Made by a program: the position numbers and the translations under genes. Below the pieces are notes generated by a model. The model did no database searches. It saw only the letters and a program-made list of their open reading frames with translations, and was not told the DNA's origin. This document shows, one piece after another, positions 48,401 through 57,789 of a stretch of 64,000 nt of DNA. Numbering within the stretch: the first letter of the stretch is position 1; each line of letters begins with the position of its first letter. Source of the DNA: Sialis fuliginosa (taxonomy: Eukaryota > Arthropoda > Insecta > Megaloptera > Sialidae); assembly GCA_961205875.1 (NCBI GenBank), contig OY540811.1, positions 16,175,248-16,239,247 of the forward strand, read 5' to 3'.

Positions 48401-51400
48401 TATTTTTTAGCATTTTTTGTAAAAATAAGCAAATGTATTCTAAATTGGATATAATATAATGAATAAATAATAAATTTTCTATTAGTTAATAAATAAAAGA
48501 ATTTTACATGCACAATTAGATAAAGATCATTTTCATCCTGTGAAAATCTGTACTAAAATCGAGTGTGCCACATTAGTTAATTTATGAGTTATATTGCAAA
48601 TATTCAAACTACTGAAAAAAAAATTCAAAATCTTTTTCATATTTTTTTTATATTTAATAATATTCTTAGGTGCGCCACATTCGCAGTTGTTTCTCTACTC
48701 TTGATTTTATAGGGTCACAAAAATCACCGCACACGACATTATATACATATATTCGAAGATTAGTCAAGAGTGTACTGTATTCAAATTCTTGCTGTCTACA
48801 CAAATAAAAGCGATTTCTTGAGAGAAAAAGAAACTGAAATATTTGTATTTGCTTACTTTTTAGATGAATCACTGTTGACACTTGAAAACAAAAAGAAAAA
48901 CACAAATAACTTTTTGTTTTCATTATTGAACTATTTAATAAAGTTATAATCAGGTGTTTTTATAAATAATGTAAATTTTCATAATAATGCATGCTGATTA
49001 TTCAAACGTAAATTTCATATTGCCCTAAATAGATACATATGTATATGACCCTTCTAAAATTAAATCGTCCTACCTTTTTGGCGATTCACTGGTACTATAT
49101 GAAAAGAAAAAGAAAAATATAATTAATTTTTTCTCCCACTTCCCAAAGCAGGCATTTACAGAATTTACAATCCTACATTACTTAGATAATTACTTACCCT
49201 TTAGTAGAATCACTGCTATGTATTACATGAAAATAAAAGAAATACAAAATGACCTTTTGTTTTAATTGTTATCAATTAAAACATTTACCATATAAACATT
49301 GGAAGGTATTATAGAATTTATATTACAAATTATTTTGTAAGTAAATTGTATATTTTGGCGAGTGTCCCTAACAGTTACACGTTACTGCTACATCAGTTTA
49401 AAAAAATGCTTGAATTATATAAAAAAAATTTAATTAATATAATATATAGACTGAGAATCATACTTTTTCCGATCATTTTCGCGATAAAAGAGTTAAAAAG
49501 CTAATATTTTTTGAAAAATGTTTTATTTTATTATAGGAATTTAAAACTAATGGCAGTACCAAATTCGTCGGAAGTGTTTTTTGTAGTCGAATTATTTATT
49601 TTTATGAAGAATTTTAAGTAGGTATTCATAACCTTAATAATTGATCAAGTTGTAAATATTCATAATGACACCTTAATTATAAAAGTTCTTGGGTGATTGT
49701 GAAGTTTATTATGATTTCCAAATCGACCAACATTGTGTCCCACAATAAAGTAAATATATTTTTTTAAATGCATGCATTGACAACCATAAGAACCCGGATT
49801 TTGCCCAGAAACCAAAGATCAATTAAAATTATTTTCTGGTTAAAAAAACATATATATATATAGTGTGAATAAAAAAAAACAAAAAAACACACACACACAC
49901 AATCAAAATTTTCGGAAAATATTCGATCTACGAAGTTCAAATTAGATATAAAAAAATTGAACGTAAATTGAAACAAAATTTATCTACACATATCTAAAAT
50001 TGAATTCGGCCATCTTTGTTTTTTAGATCTACGTGGATGTTTAAATTAAATTTTAGATCTACGTATAGATCAAATTAGATACACGCAGATATAATATTTG
50101 ATCTAGGTAGATCGAATTATTTTTTCCCGGATAAAAATTCCATTTACCTATCATATGACGGTCTCCTACTTTCATACCGGTTTCTATCCCATCTGTCATC
50201 ATATCTTGTAGGCCTTCTTTCGTCATATCTATCATAATCAGATGTTCTCTTCGTATCATAATCCCTCCAATTATTACTATTATAGCGATAATCATAAGCC
50301 TTAGTATCGTACGTATCGGTACATCCTCTACACTTTCTATCGGTCTCCTGGTCTCTACCGGTTCTAGATCGCCCGTCTACGTATCCGGTACCGTACCGGT
50401 TGTAATAGTAGCGGTTGTCTCTTGCTGTTCTGTATAGACTCGGCGATGAAGTGCTAGAAGTGTGGCTGTTAGAATCACTTGTGGTTGGTGCTGAATGGGT
50501 AAACGTGAAGGTAAGCACCAATACGAGAAGTAGGTGGCGGTGGGATTTGATTAGTGCCTGAAAATATACGAATCAAGTTGTAATTTTTTTTGTATATATC
50601 GTAATTATTGTTTTATGAGTTTTATAATGTTCAAGTTTGTCCTTATATCTCGTCTCGTCTCAAAATTTAAAGCTGAAATTTTTGTCATTTCTTAGGTTAC
50701 ATCATATCATCAAAATTTAAGCCGGTCTCATTTCGTATATATCGTAACTGTGACCGAGACCGAAAATTAAAAAAAAATTTAAATTATGTTCATTTAATAT
50801 ATTTAATTTCAAGAAATAAAAACAACAGTTTCTTAGAAAAAAGGAAGAAGAATATGCTTAATAAATGTTTAAGAAAAAAAAAATGTTTTATTTATTTTCT
50901 TTTGCAATTTATTGAATCTTAATCTTAATAATAATTACAGAAAATAATTTACATGAAAAATATACATAAGTACATATTATTATATAAATGTACACAAGTT
51001 ATGTATGACAAATTAGTAAAAAGGTAAAATCAATTTAGTTTCATTCTCCCAAACCCATTTTAACATAAGAACCAATATTATCTTCATATTTCATCCTACA
51101 CGTAGCGTATAGTGCATAGCATTCAATCTAACAACTGGTTAAAAAAGACCAGCATCAATTTTCCAATTACGTTCATACTCGATAAACATTTGATTCAATA
51201 TCCAATCCTGTCTGCAATGACAAATTTCATTAGAAATATATGCGTCGATAATGAGATTTATCTGTAAAATCTGCGTTTAGTTGACAATTTCCGGACGTCC
51301 GTTTCACGCTATACTAATTAGTAGAATGTTTAAATTAGCATTGTAAATGAGACTTAATTAATTCAATGCACTTTTAGATTAGAATCGAATTAAAGTTTTT

Positions 51401-54400
51401 GTCCAATGTATTTTACGACACTGCTTGTTGTTTGGCTTGTTTAGACCGCTAATAAAAAGGCAATTATTTATTCAAAAAAAGTTTTAGCTTTTTTCCCCTA
51501 ACCAGTTGGAGCGTGTTTGAAATTTTGTTTGTTTGTGTTTTGGTTTATGTAATTATTTAATTAATAAATATTTCCATCGTTTTATTCTGTTTTGTTTTGA
51601 TAGTTAATTTAATTAATTACATATATTTAGGCACATCATTCATGTAATGAAGTCTCTAAAAATTTTAATCTATGTATTTAATATAATAATAATTCAATAA
51701 TAACTTATAGATAATAATAATATAACTACTATATAATACGAGTAATACTAAATAGCTGACCCGACAAATGTTGGTCTGCCCAAAAATAATTTGTTTAAAA
51801 ATCAGACCATAAATACACATTTTCGTAAATATGTCGACTCCACCGTCATCTACCGGGTCAAAAAAAAAAGAATCTAACGGAGCACTAAACGAACATATGG
51901 TGTGAATATGGCTTCAATACGTCCTGTGGTTTAGGCGTGATGACGTTACATACATAAGAACAAACATTTTTATATGCATGTATATTAAGATTTTATAATA
52001 AATCTAAGAGACTGTCCATTAAGTACGAAACTCCCCCCCCCCCCCCCTATTCCTTATTATCATCATATTTTAAAATAATTAATAAGGAACAACTCTTTAC
52101 GTAAGTAACGCTTTGAAATATCCCCCTTCCTCAAGGATTTGTCAGGTTTATTTATAATAAGTATATAGTAGAATGATCAACCTTCGGTAGGATTGTCTTG
52201 ATAGATTTAACTCTAAAAAGTCTAGTATAAGAAGTTTATTATGTGTTGAATGATTGATCATTTTGTAATTTGTATTTACAGGGTGTCTCCCGAGAAAGTG
52301 TTCAAACTAATCAGCTGTCATTTTCAAATGTATGCTGTTATTGAAGATAAATAAAAAATAGCGTTAAAAAGAAGAAAGAAAGTCTGCAGAGTTTTTAATG
52401 GGTATAATTAAAATTTAATAAAATGTTTCTGGATGAATTTATTCCAGTGATGAAAAATATTTTAAAATAATCGATAATTCTGTTAAAAATGACACAAAAA
52501 ATTATTGTAATGCAAATTTATTGTCCAAGAATTGAGTGGCGCAACGCATAAGTTTAAATAAATAATGAATTATAACCTTTTATGTGTGGTTTCACTGTTA
52601 ACTTTATGTTTTCCGTATTCAATACGAAACTTCCTACAAGAGCTGCCATACCCCTTACTTCTCAAAAAGAAGCACTTTTCGAGAGTAAAAGTTCAGATTA
52701 TTCATATAGACGCGCGCGTACTTGCTTCTATCATATCCCGAATAAAATTGCAGACTATCCTGAAAATACCAACTGATTAGTTTCAACACTTTCCCGTGGG
52801 ACACACTGTATAATACATAAAATATTTATATGTATATAGTTTGTTGGCAGTTCTTGTATATAATATTATTATTATATATATTATAATTATTTATTATTCT
52901 TATGTACATTATTTTATTTTTTATAAGAAATTTTAGAGGTGGAAATATACTTAAAACAAAAATTTTCAGCTAACATAATTGTCTATTGGTGCCTTCGGTA
53001 ATATCCTAATTTTAAAAACAACTTTTAAAATTTTTTTTAATAGATGTATTATTTGTATATTGTAGGTATATGGTATATATATGTTATATTAAAATATATA
53101 ATTTAATTTAATTTTTAAAGTTTCCGTTACTCCTTCTTAATAATATTATTAATATTTCAATGAAGTATAAAAAAAGCGCAGATAAATATTAAGAGATGCA
53201 GGACTATATTAAAATATTTCATAATGATTTTATTTTGTAAATTCTACAATTGATTTATGAAGCATTTTGGAAATAAAAATCATGTGATCAGAAAATGGTA
53301 CAAAGTTTCTGCCTTGGGGATAATTCTGCGGTAAGCATCGACCACTGCTAAATCCGGGCCGCATATTTCCAAAAGCCCGTCCAGTACAGAGCAACGGATG
53401 AAAATTGTGCTCTGTAAAGCACTGGAGTTTGGAAATCGTTTCATTGATATTTGTACTCCAAACCCCAGTCGAGTACAGAGCATACTCAGACTAGAACTAG
53501 GTGTGGAATCTCGATGTGGGGCTTATAAACTATAGTTTAAAAAATATGCGTTACTTATTATTATATCAAATTAAAACATTTTCGCGTCAGCGAAAATGTA
53601 GTATTCTTATATGCTATTTTATTATGTAATAAATTTTATGGTTGATACGGAGAATAGGGGTACAAGCTTTCACTACTGTCTAACATTAGCCTCAGTCTGA
53701 GTATGCTCTGTACTCGACTGGGGTTTGGAGTGCAAATATCAATGAAACGATTTCCAAACTCCAGTGCTTTACAGAGCACAATTTTCGTCCGTTGCTCTGT
53801 ACTGGACGGGCTTTTGGAAATATGCATCCGGGCCTGTATCTACCACATGTATTGTTCCTGTTGAAAGTTTGCTGTAGATACTTCAATAGCCCAAGCGTAT
53901 AATCATAATCGCACGGATAGATAGGAATTGTATAACTAAATTTGCAAACATTTGCTTTTGTGTATGCAAACTATTGGCCTAGACACATAATAGGTAAGTT
54001 TTGTCTGTATAATTGTGTTAGTGTTCCAACTATAAGAATTAATTCGTGTATCAATTCAACACAAAATAACTTAATGTGAACTTGGAACGTGTCTACTGAA
54101 ACAGTGATATTCAAAATCTGAAACAAATTGTGCACAAGACTATACAATTACATGTAATTTTAATGAATGTTTTGTTCGTCGCAAGTTATAATAGATTGAA
54201 TGATTTTGTATTTTTTTGGTTTTTAAATTTTTTGTAATTTCCATTTTCTAAAACTGAATTAGTTAGAAATTGAAATAGTTTAAAGTATACTACTATGAAT
54301 TAGTGACTATTCACTACTTGAATTAGTGAACAGTCACTTCTTAAGTTATGACAGATTCTAAGGTTTTTATTTTATTTATTTTTAATGTCGAAAACTGGAA

Positions 54401-57400
54401 CAATGTATATAAACTCATTCATTATTTAATAAGCATAGATAAATAGAAAATCCTTGCGTATGACAATAATCTCGTAATCATTCATAACCTAACTTTAATG
54501 TCAGTTATGGATATGTCAATTATCATTACATAGGCTAATTGATGAAAGAATCAAAATTAATGAGAAACGTTTATTGCAAACACACTAAAAATTATTTTTA
54601 AATAGATTTTTTAAGTTGTGTATGAGTAAAGTTACCTGATTTATTGTTAAAACTCACTTAAAGCAGTTGATTCGTATACGTTGATAAATCGAAGTAAGAA
54701 TAGATGCCGTAACTGTTGTTTTAGTGAAATTTAAAGTAACTAATTCAATTAGTGAAATGACTACTAATTCAGTTTTAGAGAGTAGAGGTTAATATTACAC
54801 ATACTATATTCGAATTCTCGGTTATACGTGTACTTAAAAAAATTCAAGGGGATGTAGATGTATCTAAAGAATCACAGATAATTTGCAATTATTAATTTAG
54901 GCATAATTCACGCTAAGCAGATGTTACGAAATATTTTTTATAACATAAATAATCAAAAAAGTGTATTTTTTCAAAATTAATTATTTCTTTAATAAAAAGG
55001 TATAAAAACGCACGTGTTTTTAAACCATAAGTTTTTAATTTCTAAATACTGAAGCCTCTAGTAATTTCGTTATTTGAGTCATTCAGAAATCACTTATCAA
55101 GCAGTAAAGAAAAACTATATTTTATAAACTTTTTTTTTGGTTTTCTGAAAAGTATTTTGCTAATCAGGTAGGTGATCTAAAGTCAAAATTAGTAAATTTA
55201 TCAAAAACTGGATTCATATTGACTAATTATTGATATAATCACATAAATAAAGGATAAAAAATACTCATGAAGGCTACAAATAATTAAGAATCCAGATGTA
55301 TTTAAAGATCATAATAATTACCTCAAATTTGACTGCTCGGGTTATATTTTATTTCTACCATAAAAATATAATTTATCTTTTATGAAATTAATTTTTAATG
55401 TTCCAGAAACATTTCCTTACATCTGTATCGTAACTATTGATTCTTAATAAAAACCTTTGTTAATAAAAAATAAATTTAAATTTTAAACATAAAGTACGTG
55501 CAAGTTTATGGTTATGCAAATAAATATTTTCGCTTACATTTTTATGATACGGGATCCACAGTTTTAATGTTTCGTTTTTTTTATTACGGCGAGACTTCTG
55601 TTGTTCACATTTTTATGAATTATTATTATCATAAGATGGCTACAGCATTATTTGGACCATAAAGTATATTATAAGAGAAATTTACAATACGTATGCCCAG
55701 AAATATACATAACAAAAAAAACTAAACTGTATGTATGAGTATTTAAATAATTTTGCATGGTTTATAAACTTATTATTTTCTCAGTTACGAGTCAGAATTT
55801 TTTTTCGATAACATACACATACATACATATATAAAAATATTTTTTGTTACATTTAACAGGGTCTAATTTGTCCTTTTATTAATTGCACTGTTATCACTTT
55901 TTACCAGAGTCGAAATTATCATGAAAATTATAATCTTCGGTATATACAGTCATAAATTATGTACACAACCTTTTTCATTTGGTTGGGATAATTGTACTTA
56001 AATAAAAATCAGCTTTTTAAGGATATGTAAAAAGTGATATAGTGCAATTTGAAAAAATACAATTGTTCTAGCTCCCAACTCTATTAAACGTTACAAAAAA
56101 TATTAATTCATAAGCAAGATAAGGAACCATAAAAATCGATTTTGTTTTAGCTCCCACCATTCGAAGCTGGCACTTGTATTAGAAATAATGTATTAAAACT
56201 GATACGACTATTACATTTAGCGACCAGATACACACATTGAAATTAAAATTAATTTAGTAAATTATTTGTTGTTTACCCTTTATATAGCCATATCGAAACG
56301 AACCCAAAAATTTCAGGTTGAAAATTCTTGTTCGTAAATTAATTGTGAAATGCAAACAAAACAGAATTAGTTTACTTAATAAAGAAAATGTCAACATTTT
56401 GACAGGCTGTACGTTATTTGTAAATAAATGTCTCTTCCATCAATCTAAACTCGCGCGGTTCCCAAACAATGGCATAGGGATGAAGCCTATACAAAATAGA
56501 GTATTGATTTTTGCTAAAATTATTTTTTGTCTGTTAAAATACCAGTTTTTCAACTGTAAATTTCAACCTTTGTAGTTATCAGTGGTGTTTCATTATTAAT
56601 CATTTAATAGCTTTTAGGCTTTTACAGTGGTCCTGTAATGTTATACCAAAAGTACTTTATGTTGTATACTAACTATTATATATGAGTTTCAAGTTAGAGT
56701 TATTGTACCTACTAATTTATTTATCGACTTAATTACTCAACAAATTGTTAAATATTATACATTTTTAAGCTTCTGGATTATTTTATAAATAACTTATTTT
56801 TGGTTTTGTCCAGGAAATAGATTAAAAGATCAACTTCTATAATTGTCTTATATGTATAAGCCTGTTATATCAACCCATTCAGCATGAATTATTAATCGTT
56901 TTTTAGCGTTAATGAATAAATAATTCGAAAAATCTTCATATTATTAATTTTATTCTAAAACTAAAAAAATCACTATACAATATAAAATAATTTTGTATAC
57001 CTATTTTTTTAATATAATAATGTGCTTTTCTATTAATGTTATTTTTCATTTACATATTCACCTACCATTGTTAAAGTTATGTATAGTTTGTATTTTTTAA
57101 TTTTTTATAATATTATGGAATAATCCATTAATTTTATTTTTACAAAAGAGTTGGGATTAGTATTTCCTATTGGGAATTCTCTTTTTGGTCAAATTGTTTT
57201 GTAACTTGGGGAAATTCAAACTATGTTGGTAAAAAGTTATAATGGACGCAACCTACGAAAACCCATAATTTCCGCTCCAAGAAACACCGAAACATTTTAT
57301 GCTTCTGTTTATTTTTATCTCCTAACGGAATAACTTTAAGAAAAATTTGCAAAAAGTAATGAGTAATTATATAACTATTATTATTATTAGTCTATCCAAA

Positions 57401-57598
57401 AATTATATAAATAAATTATTTTTAAAACTTTTAAGTTTTTTTAAAAAATAAAACATTTTTATGAAAGATTCTAAAAAAATAGTTCATTTTTGATTTTCTG
57501 AATAGTGCTGATAGTGAACATTTTCAATCATAAAAATCTAGTTTAATTAAAATAAATAAAATAAATAAAATATCCGCAGTATCACTTACGGGAGCCAT
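33248..57598 (-). CDS. Predicted secreted Arg-Tyr-Asp repeat protein, multi-exon, 419 residues without microexons
   Basis: Constitutive coding exons on the - strand are 57598-57590 (Met-Ala-Pro), 50557-50148, 47875-47276 and 33488-33248 (TAG stop). Splice sites are CCC|GTAAGT, TTTTCAG|GCA, ATAG|GTAAAT, TTAAAG|G, AAGG|GTAAGC and TGACAG|C. Phases are 0, 2 and 2. The protein has a signal peptide (hydrophobic core residues 12-18; probable cleavage after T-H-S at 25), a Ser/Thr-rich then Tyr/Arg-rich segment with the only Cys pair C-R-G-C (79-82), Arg-Tyr-Asp repeats (141-261), an aromatic/Gly-rich segment (266-340) and a hydrophilic tail. I do not recognise it. A cuticle or extracellular matrix role would fit the signal peptide and Tyr-rich low-complexity sequence, but that is inference. 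Four in-frame microexon candidates lie in its last two introns. Confidence 0.8.
40671..40970. mobile_element. 300-bp MITE with about 40-bp terminal inverted repeats
   Basis: The left end reads CCGGTATTATAAAGGACCTA and goes on to ACAAAATTTGTTAGCTAGCAA. The right end is the inverse of CCGGTATCATAAAGGACCTA followed by ACAAATTTGTTAGCTAACAA. The ends differ by about four positions. The terminal repeat is itself partly palindromic (TTTGTTAGCTAACAAA). There is no coding potential and no clear target duplication. Confidence 0.8.
41115..41358. mobile_element. TA-flanked MITE nested in family B copy
   Basis: The left end CAGGTAGAAAAGTGACTTGG and the inverse of the right end CACGGGTAGAAAAGTTTACT align with small gaps. 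The following GGTCAAGAAAATCTTGTTT block also pairs with its partner. TA precedes and follows (41113-41114 and 41359-41360). Removing it restores a contiguous family B centre comparable to the 8370 copy. A mariner-type origin is suggested by the TA duplication. Confidence 0.75.
41431..41722. mobile_element. hAT-type MITE, 292 bp, perfect 8-bp target duplication
   Basis: It is flanked by GTCTAGAC at 41423-41430 and again at 41723-41730. The left end CAGGAGTCACCAGAC and the inverse right end (CGGCGGTCACCAAACTACGG) resemble the hAT/Charlie-like terminus CAGGGGTCCCCAAAC. GGGCCGGA and GGCCGCGGGCCG blocks sit just inside. The 8-bp duplication with a central TCTAGA is characteristic of hAT. The inside is AT-rich and non-coding. 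Confidence 0.9.
47123..47143 (-). CDS. Candidate microexon D (21 nt) of the Arg-Tyr-Asp gene
   Basis: This lies between exon 3 and the last exon. It is preceded on the - strand by TTTTCATGTATAG and followed by GTAGGAC. Between them, 21 nt join in phase 2-2: with the GG left by exon 3 it reads G-N-S-D-T-P-K and leaves AG, which the first base of the last exon completes to Ser. No frame disruption results from inclusion or skipping. Its sequence and upstream flank are related to the three candidates at 48857-49215. Confidence 0.6.
47276..47875 (-). CDS. Arg-Tyr-Asp gene exon 3: repeat domain and aromatic/Gly segment
   Basis: This exon covers residues 140-340. The first 120 residues are built from R-Y-D-N, R-Y-D-T and N-N-R-Y-D units in more than 20 imperfect copies. 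Then come D-G-W-R-S-N-E-N-R-W and an aromatic/Gly-rich stretch (G-R-G-Y-Y-F-A-S-G-K-P-D, G-Y-W-G-G-G-Y) ending W-K-D-Q-G. It has no Cys. The DNA shows the same periodicity (CGATAC/CGATTGTC-type units), so this part likely expanded by replication slippage. Its acceptor is TTTTTAAAG|G and its donor AAGG|GTAAGC. Confidence 0.85.
48080..48215. repeat. Family B palindromic MITE, partial copy
   Basis: The shared block TTTATATTTGATTGGAGCGA and the terminal CGATAGTGTGGATCAAACC match the right half of the copy at 8370-8579. The left terminus is not preserved. Confidence 0.65.
48857..48880 (-). CDS. Candidate microexon C (24 nt)
   Basis: On the - strand GTTTTCAAG precedes and GTAAGC follows. In phase 2-2 it reads S-V-N-S-D-S-S-K plus AA, completed to Lys by exon 3. 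An alternative acceptor nine bases inside (CAACAG) would give a 15-nt version in the same frame, S-D-S-S-K. The acceptor is weaker than that of its relatives because the aligned position reads GTGT instead of ATAG. Confidence 0.5.
49074..49094 (-). CDS. Candidate microexon B (21 nt)
   Basis: It is preceded by a long polypyrimidine tract and TTTTCATATAG, and followed by GTAGGAC, the same donor as candidate D. Phase 2-2; joined to the AG of exon 2 it reads S-T-S-E-S-P-K and leaves AG. Confidence 0.6.
49198..49215 (-). CDS. Candidate microexon A (18 nt)
   Basis: It is preceded by TTTTCATGTAATACATAG and followed by the consensus donor GTAAGT. Phase 2-2; joined to the AG of exon 2 it reads S-S-D-S-T-K and leaves GG. 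It lies about 930 bp downstream of exon 2 in transcript order, followed by B after only about 100 nt of intron and C after about 190 more. Confidence 0.6.
50148..50557 (-). CDS. Arg-Tyr-Asp gene exon 2: rest of signal peptide and N-terminal mature region
   Basis: This starts in phase 0 at TTTTCAG|GCA and reads A-L-I-K-S-H-R-H-L-L-L-V-L-V-L, which together with Met-Ala-Pro makes a typical secretory signal. The mature part is Ser/Thr-rich (T-S-S-T-S-S), then Tyr/Arg/Asp-rich (R-D-N-R-Y-Y-Y-N-R-Y-G), with C-R-G-C at 79-82 and another Arg/Tyr/Asp-rich stretch at the end (R-R-P-S-Y-D). It ends ATAG|GTAAAT, phase 2. Confidence 0.85.
51755..51990 (+). repeat. Dispersed repeat family C, copy 3
   Basis: Starts AGCTGACCCGACAAATG and runs through AAAAATCAGACCATAAATAC, a TACCGGGTC block and ATATGGTGTGAATATGGCTT. 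Same orientation as 6183-6560, opposite to 27890-28300. The GC-rich outer edge seen in the other copies is missing. Confidence 0.65.
52010..52150. repeat. Short repeat with a C15 run
   Basis: GACTGTCCATTAAGTACGAA is followed by a run of 15 C (52033-52047) and, about 80 bp on, by TTTACGTAAGTAACG and CCCCCTTCCTC. From memory the start resembles the 'CTGTCCATTAATTACG' end of small repeats common in insects. Only one end is clear. Confidence 0.4.
52279..52808. mobile_element. Mariner-like MITE, 530 bp, TA duplication
   Basis: The left end CAGGGTGTCTCCCGAGAAAG and the inverse right end CAGTGTGTCCCACGGGAAAG continue to match through GTGTTNAAACTAATCAG, about 46 bp with roughly ten differences. TA flanks both sides (52277-52278 and 52809-52810). 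It contains no transposase. The CAGGGTGTCNCA start is typical of mariner relatives and similar to the end near 1522-1545. Confidence 0.85.
53350..53838. mobile_element. Long inverted repeat: about 144-bp arms, about 200-bp spacer
   Basis: The left arm (53350-53493) and the inverse of the right arm (53694-53838) agree at all but a handful of positions. Shared blocks include ATATTTCCAAAAGCCCGTCC, AGCACTGGAGTTTGGAAATC and GTCGAGTACAGAGCATACTC. The arms are less AT-rich than their surroundings and carry similar short open frames, which only reflect the duplication. The class is unknown and no target duplication was found. Confidence 0.8.
54246..54780. mobile_element. TIR element, about 535 bp, with subterminal AATTAGTGA repeats
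   Basis: TTCTAAAACTGAATTAGT at the left is mirrored by ACTAATTCAGTTTTAGAG at the right. Several AATTAGTGA/TCACTAATT-type units lie just inside (54297-54345 and 54720-54765). It is non-coding. Confidence 0.6.
57590..57598 (-). CDS. Arg-Tyr-Asp gene first coding exon (9 nt of coding)
   Basis: ATG-GCT-CCC followed directly by GTAAGT. The start context is good (A at -3, G at +4). The three codons alone mean little. They are supported by the exact phase-0 junction with a hydrophobic signal-peptide exon that lacks its own ATG, and by the TATA box 169 nt upstream. Confidence 0.75.
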
Positions 57599-57766
57599 GG
57601 TCCGTCTTGGTTAAAAACTCGGCACCATTAACAACAGTAACAACTAATAAGTACGTATAGAGCACTACAAACACAGGCACAGTTTCTGTCACACACACTA
57701 ACACACCTGTGTGAGTGCACACACACCCACAAGACAAATGGTTCGCGGACATCCCCGACTCCGCGG

Positions 57767-57773
57767 TTTTATA
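57767..57773 (-). promoter_or_regulatory. TATA box of the Arg-Tyr-Asp gene
   Basis: TATAAAA on the - strand lies within a GC-richer island (about 57715-57785). Normal spacing puts the transcription start near 57740 and gives a 5' leader of about 140 nt before the ATG at 57598. The leader DNA includes a CA-rich microsatellite (about 57690-57726). Confidence 0.6.
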
Positions 57774-57789
57774 CAACGCGGTAACGGAT

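Larger units (their letters stand above)
47876..50147. other. Intron between exons 2 and 3 of the Arg-Tyr-Asp gene, with three microexon candidates
   Basis: Besides the candidates at 48857-49215, it holds a partial family B repeat (48080-48215) and a CA run at about 49888-49901. It also has a block at about 50030-50130 with repeated AGATCTACG motifs ending TTTTTTCCCGGAT, reminiscent of the ends of the large hairpin at 9469-10177. Confidence 0.6.
50558..57589. other. Intron 1 of the Arg-Tyr-Asp gene (7 kb)
   Basis: This is filled with mobile-element remains listed separately (51755-51990, 52010-52150, 52279-52808, 53350-53838, 54246-54780) and AT-rich sequence. The short frames at 52565-52780 and 53280-53886 fall inside those elements. 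The frame at 56318-56575 has no family content. No exon-like segment related to the microexons was seen here. Confidence 0.55.

Noticed and set aside
52565-52780. Overlapping frames on the + strand
   Set aside because: They lie wholly inside the mariner-like MITE and read toward its terminal repeat.
53280-53886. Similar short frames on the - strand in two places
   Set aside because: The similarity is explained by the inverted arms at 53350-53493 and 53694-53838.
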